From Candidatus Shapirobacteria bacterium (lineage in GTDB: Bacteria; Patescibacteriota; Microgenomatia; UBA12405; UBA6130), in assembly GCA_027007615.1 (NCBI GenBank), contig JALTFB010000055.1:1-6242 (forward strand): a stretch of DNA of 6,242 nt, given 5' to 3'. Shown piece by piece: positions 5,875 through 6,242 of this stretch. The notes below the pieces were generated by a model. The model did no database searches, was not told where the DNA came from, and saw nothing but the letters and a program-made list of their open reading frames with translations. Position numbers and translations under genes: made by a program. Each line of letters starts with the position of its first letter. The first letter of the stretch is position 1.

Positions 5875-6242
5875 CTACGGCGGGCAAAAACACGAATTGT
5901 CGGGTGGTCAAAAACTGTCCATGTTTCCTCGCTCGTTAAATCCATACCCATAAAAATGTTTATCCATTTCGGAAAGGGCCGGAAAGTTTTCTCTAAATAA
6001 AAAGGAAATTGGCCATTAAAAAGTTGCCGATAAAACTGGGCTGTCTTTGGAAAGATATCAGGTAAACGCCGGTAATTGGCAAACACCCGCCGCGAAGGGA
6101 TAATTATATACTGCGCCCGCGGCAGCGCGGCGGCCAACCTGGCCTGCTCGTCGGCATCATTATCTAAACGGTAAAAATCAACCATTCCCACCTGAAGATG
6201 GCCGGGGTTAACCAAAGGCAAGAGGAAAACATTACCCGTTTC
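5871..6242 (-). CDS. C-terminal part of a second GT-C/PMT-like glycosyltransferase, 5' end beyond window
   Basis: The frame is open from the right edge to TAG at 5871, giving 123 visible residues. A TTG at 6221 could be read as a start, but the frame continues upstream without a stop and with matching sequence, so this is the tail of a longer gene. The visible part is soluble and aligns along its length with the C-terminal domain of the gene at 3474-5144. Examples are AQYIIIPSRRVF versus VDYLILSSNRLW, FYRQLFNGQFPFYL versus FYKLLFAGRLNFYL, and ETWTVFDHPTIRVFARR versus EIFTVYDHPTVLIYCRR (in the last stretch, including the E before each, 10 of 18 positions are identical by my count). It is therefore probably the C-terminal domain of a polyprenyl-phosphate-sugar-dependent membrane glycosyltransferase. 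The catalytic part is not in view, so the family call rests on the paralogue. Confidence 0.75.
   Translation of the reverse strand, partial: ETGNVFLLPLVNPGHLQVGMVDFYRLDNDADEQARLAAALPRAQYIIIPSRRVFANYRRLPDIFPKTAQFYRQLFNGQFPFYLEKTFRPFPKWINIFMGMDLTSEETWTVFDHPTIRVFARRS

Noticed and set aside
5835..5884. 7-bp inverted repeat CCCGCCG / CGGCGGG around the convergent stop codons as a terminator
   Set aside because: The loop is 36 bases, no U-run follows on either strand, and the left arm is explained by the polyproline codons.
5871..6221. A complete small gene starting at TTG 6221
   Set aside because: The frame stays open to the window edge, and the aligned paralogue extends further upstream, so this is the tail of a longer gene.
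1..6242. CRISPR array, tRNA, rRNA, insertion sequence or attachment site
   Set aside because: No regularly spaced repeats, cloverleaf-like sequence, transposase motifs or flanking inverted repeats were seen; almost all bases are in protein genes.

Overview
The window reads as a piece of a small bacterial chromosome. It is densely packed, with overlapping genes, short intergenic gaps, the standard genetic code (no in-frame TGA in any gene) and no recognisable mobile element. The combination of a DUF2298 ('YYY') membrane protein, GT-C type glycosyltransferases and a short family 4 uracil-DNA glycosylase fits Patescibacteria (CPR, e.g. Microgenomates-like) best, with Chloroflexota as the main alternative. 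This placement is an inference from gene content, and there is no marker gene to confirm it.

Layout. Five of the six genes are on the minus strand. Reading in their direction from the right edge: (i) 6242-5871, the C-terminal end of a GT-C glycosyltransferase-like protein; (ii) 5144-3474, a complete 556-residue GT39/PMT-like glycosyltransferase; (iii) 3409-2441, a flippase-like membrane protein (lysylphosphatidylglycerol synthase TM family, without the aminoacyl-transfer domain); (iv) 2448-1966, a PAP2 phosphatase; (v) 1966-1, a DUF2298 protein cut by the left edge with about 655 residues visible. Genes iii to v overlap (8 bp, then 1 bp) and look like one translationally coupled unit with its own promoter just before iii. 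The only plus-strand gene, 5257-5874, is a family 4 uracil-DNA glycosylase lying between the two glycosyltransferases. It is divergent from ii and ends tail to tail with i on a shared CTAG.

How it may work together. The minus-strand genes look like a lipid-linked sugar module: two GT-C enzymes that would take sugars from polyprenyl-phosphate donors, a DUF2298 protein of unknown but probably related function, a candidate lipid or lipid-sugar flippase, and a PAP2 phosphatase that could recycle or trim a polyprenyl (di)phosphate carrier. All would act at or across the cytoplasmic membrane to decorate the cell surface. The glycosylase is a DNA repair gene with no obvious link to this job.

The most notable points are: a His in place of one of the four expected Fe-S cysteines of the glycosylase; its polyproline tail ending in a clamp-binding-like QTSLF; -10 boxes only 5-8 bases before the start codons of all three genes that begin a transcription unit, suggesting leaderless mRNAs; homologous C-terminal modules in the two glycosyltransferases that flank the repair gene; and a C-over-G bias of the plus strand that holds whichever strand is coding. 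The largest intergenic gap is 112 bp, so no long unexplained stretch exists.
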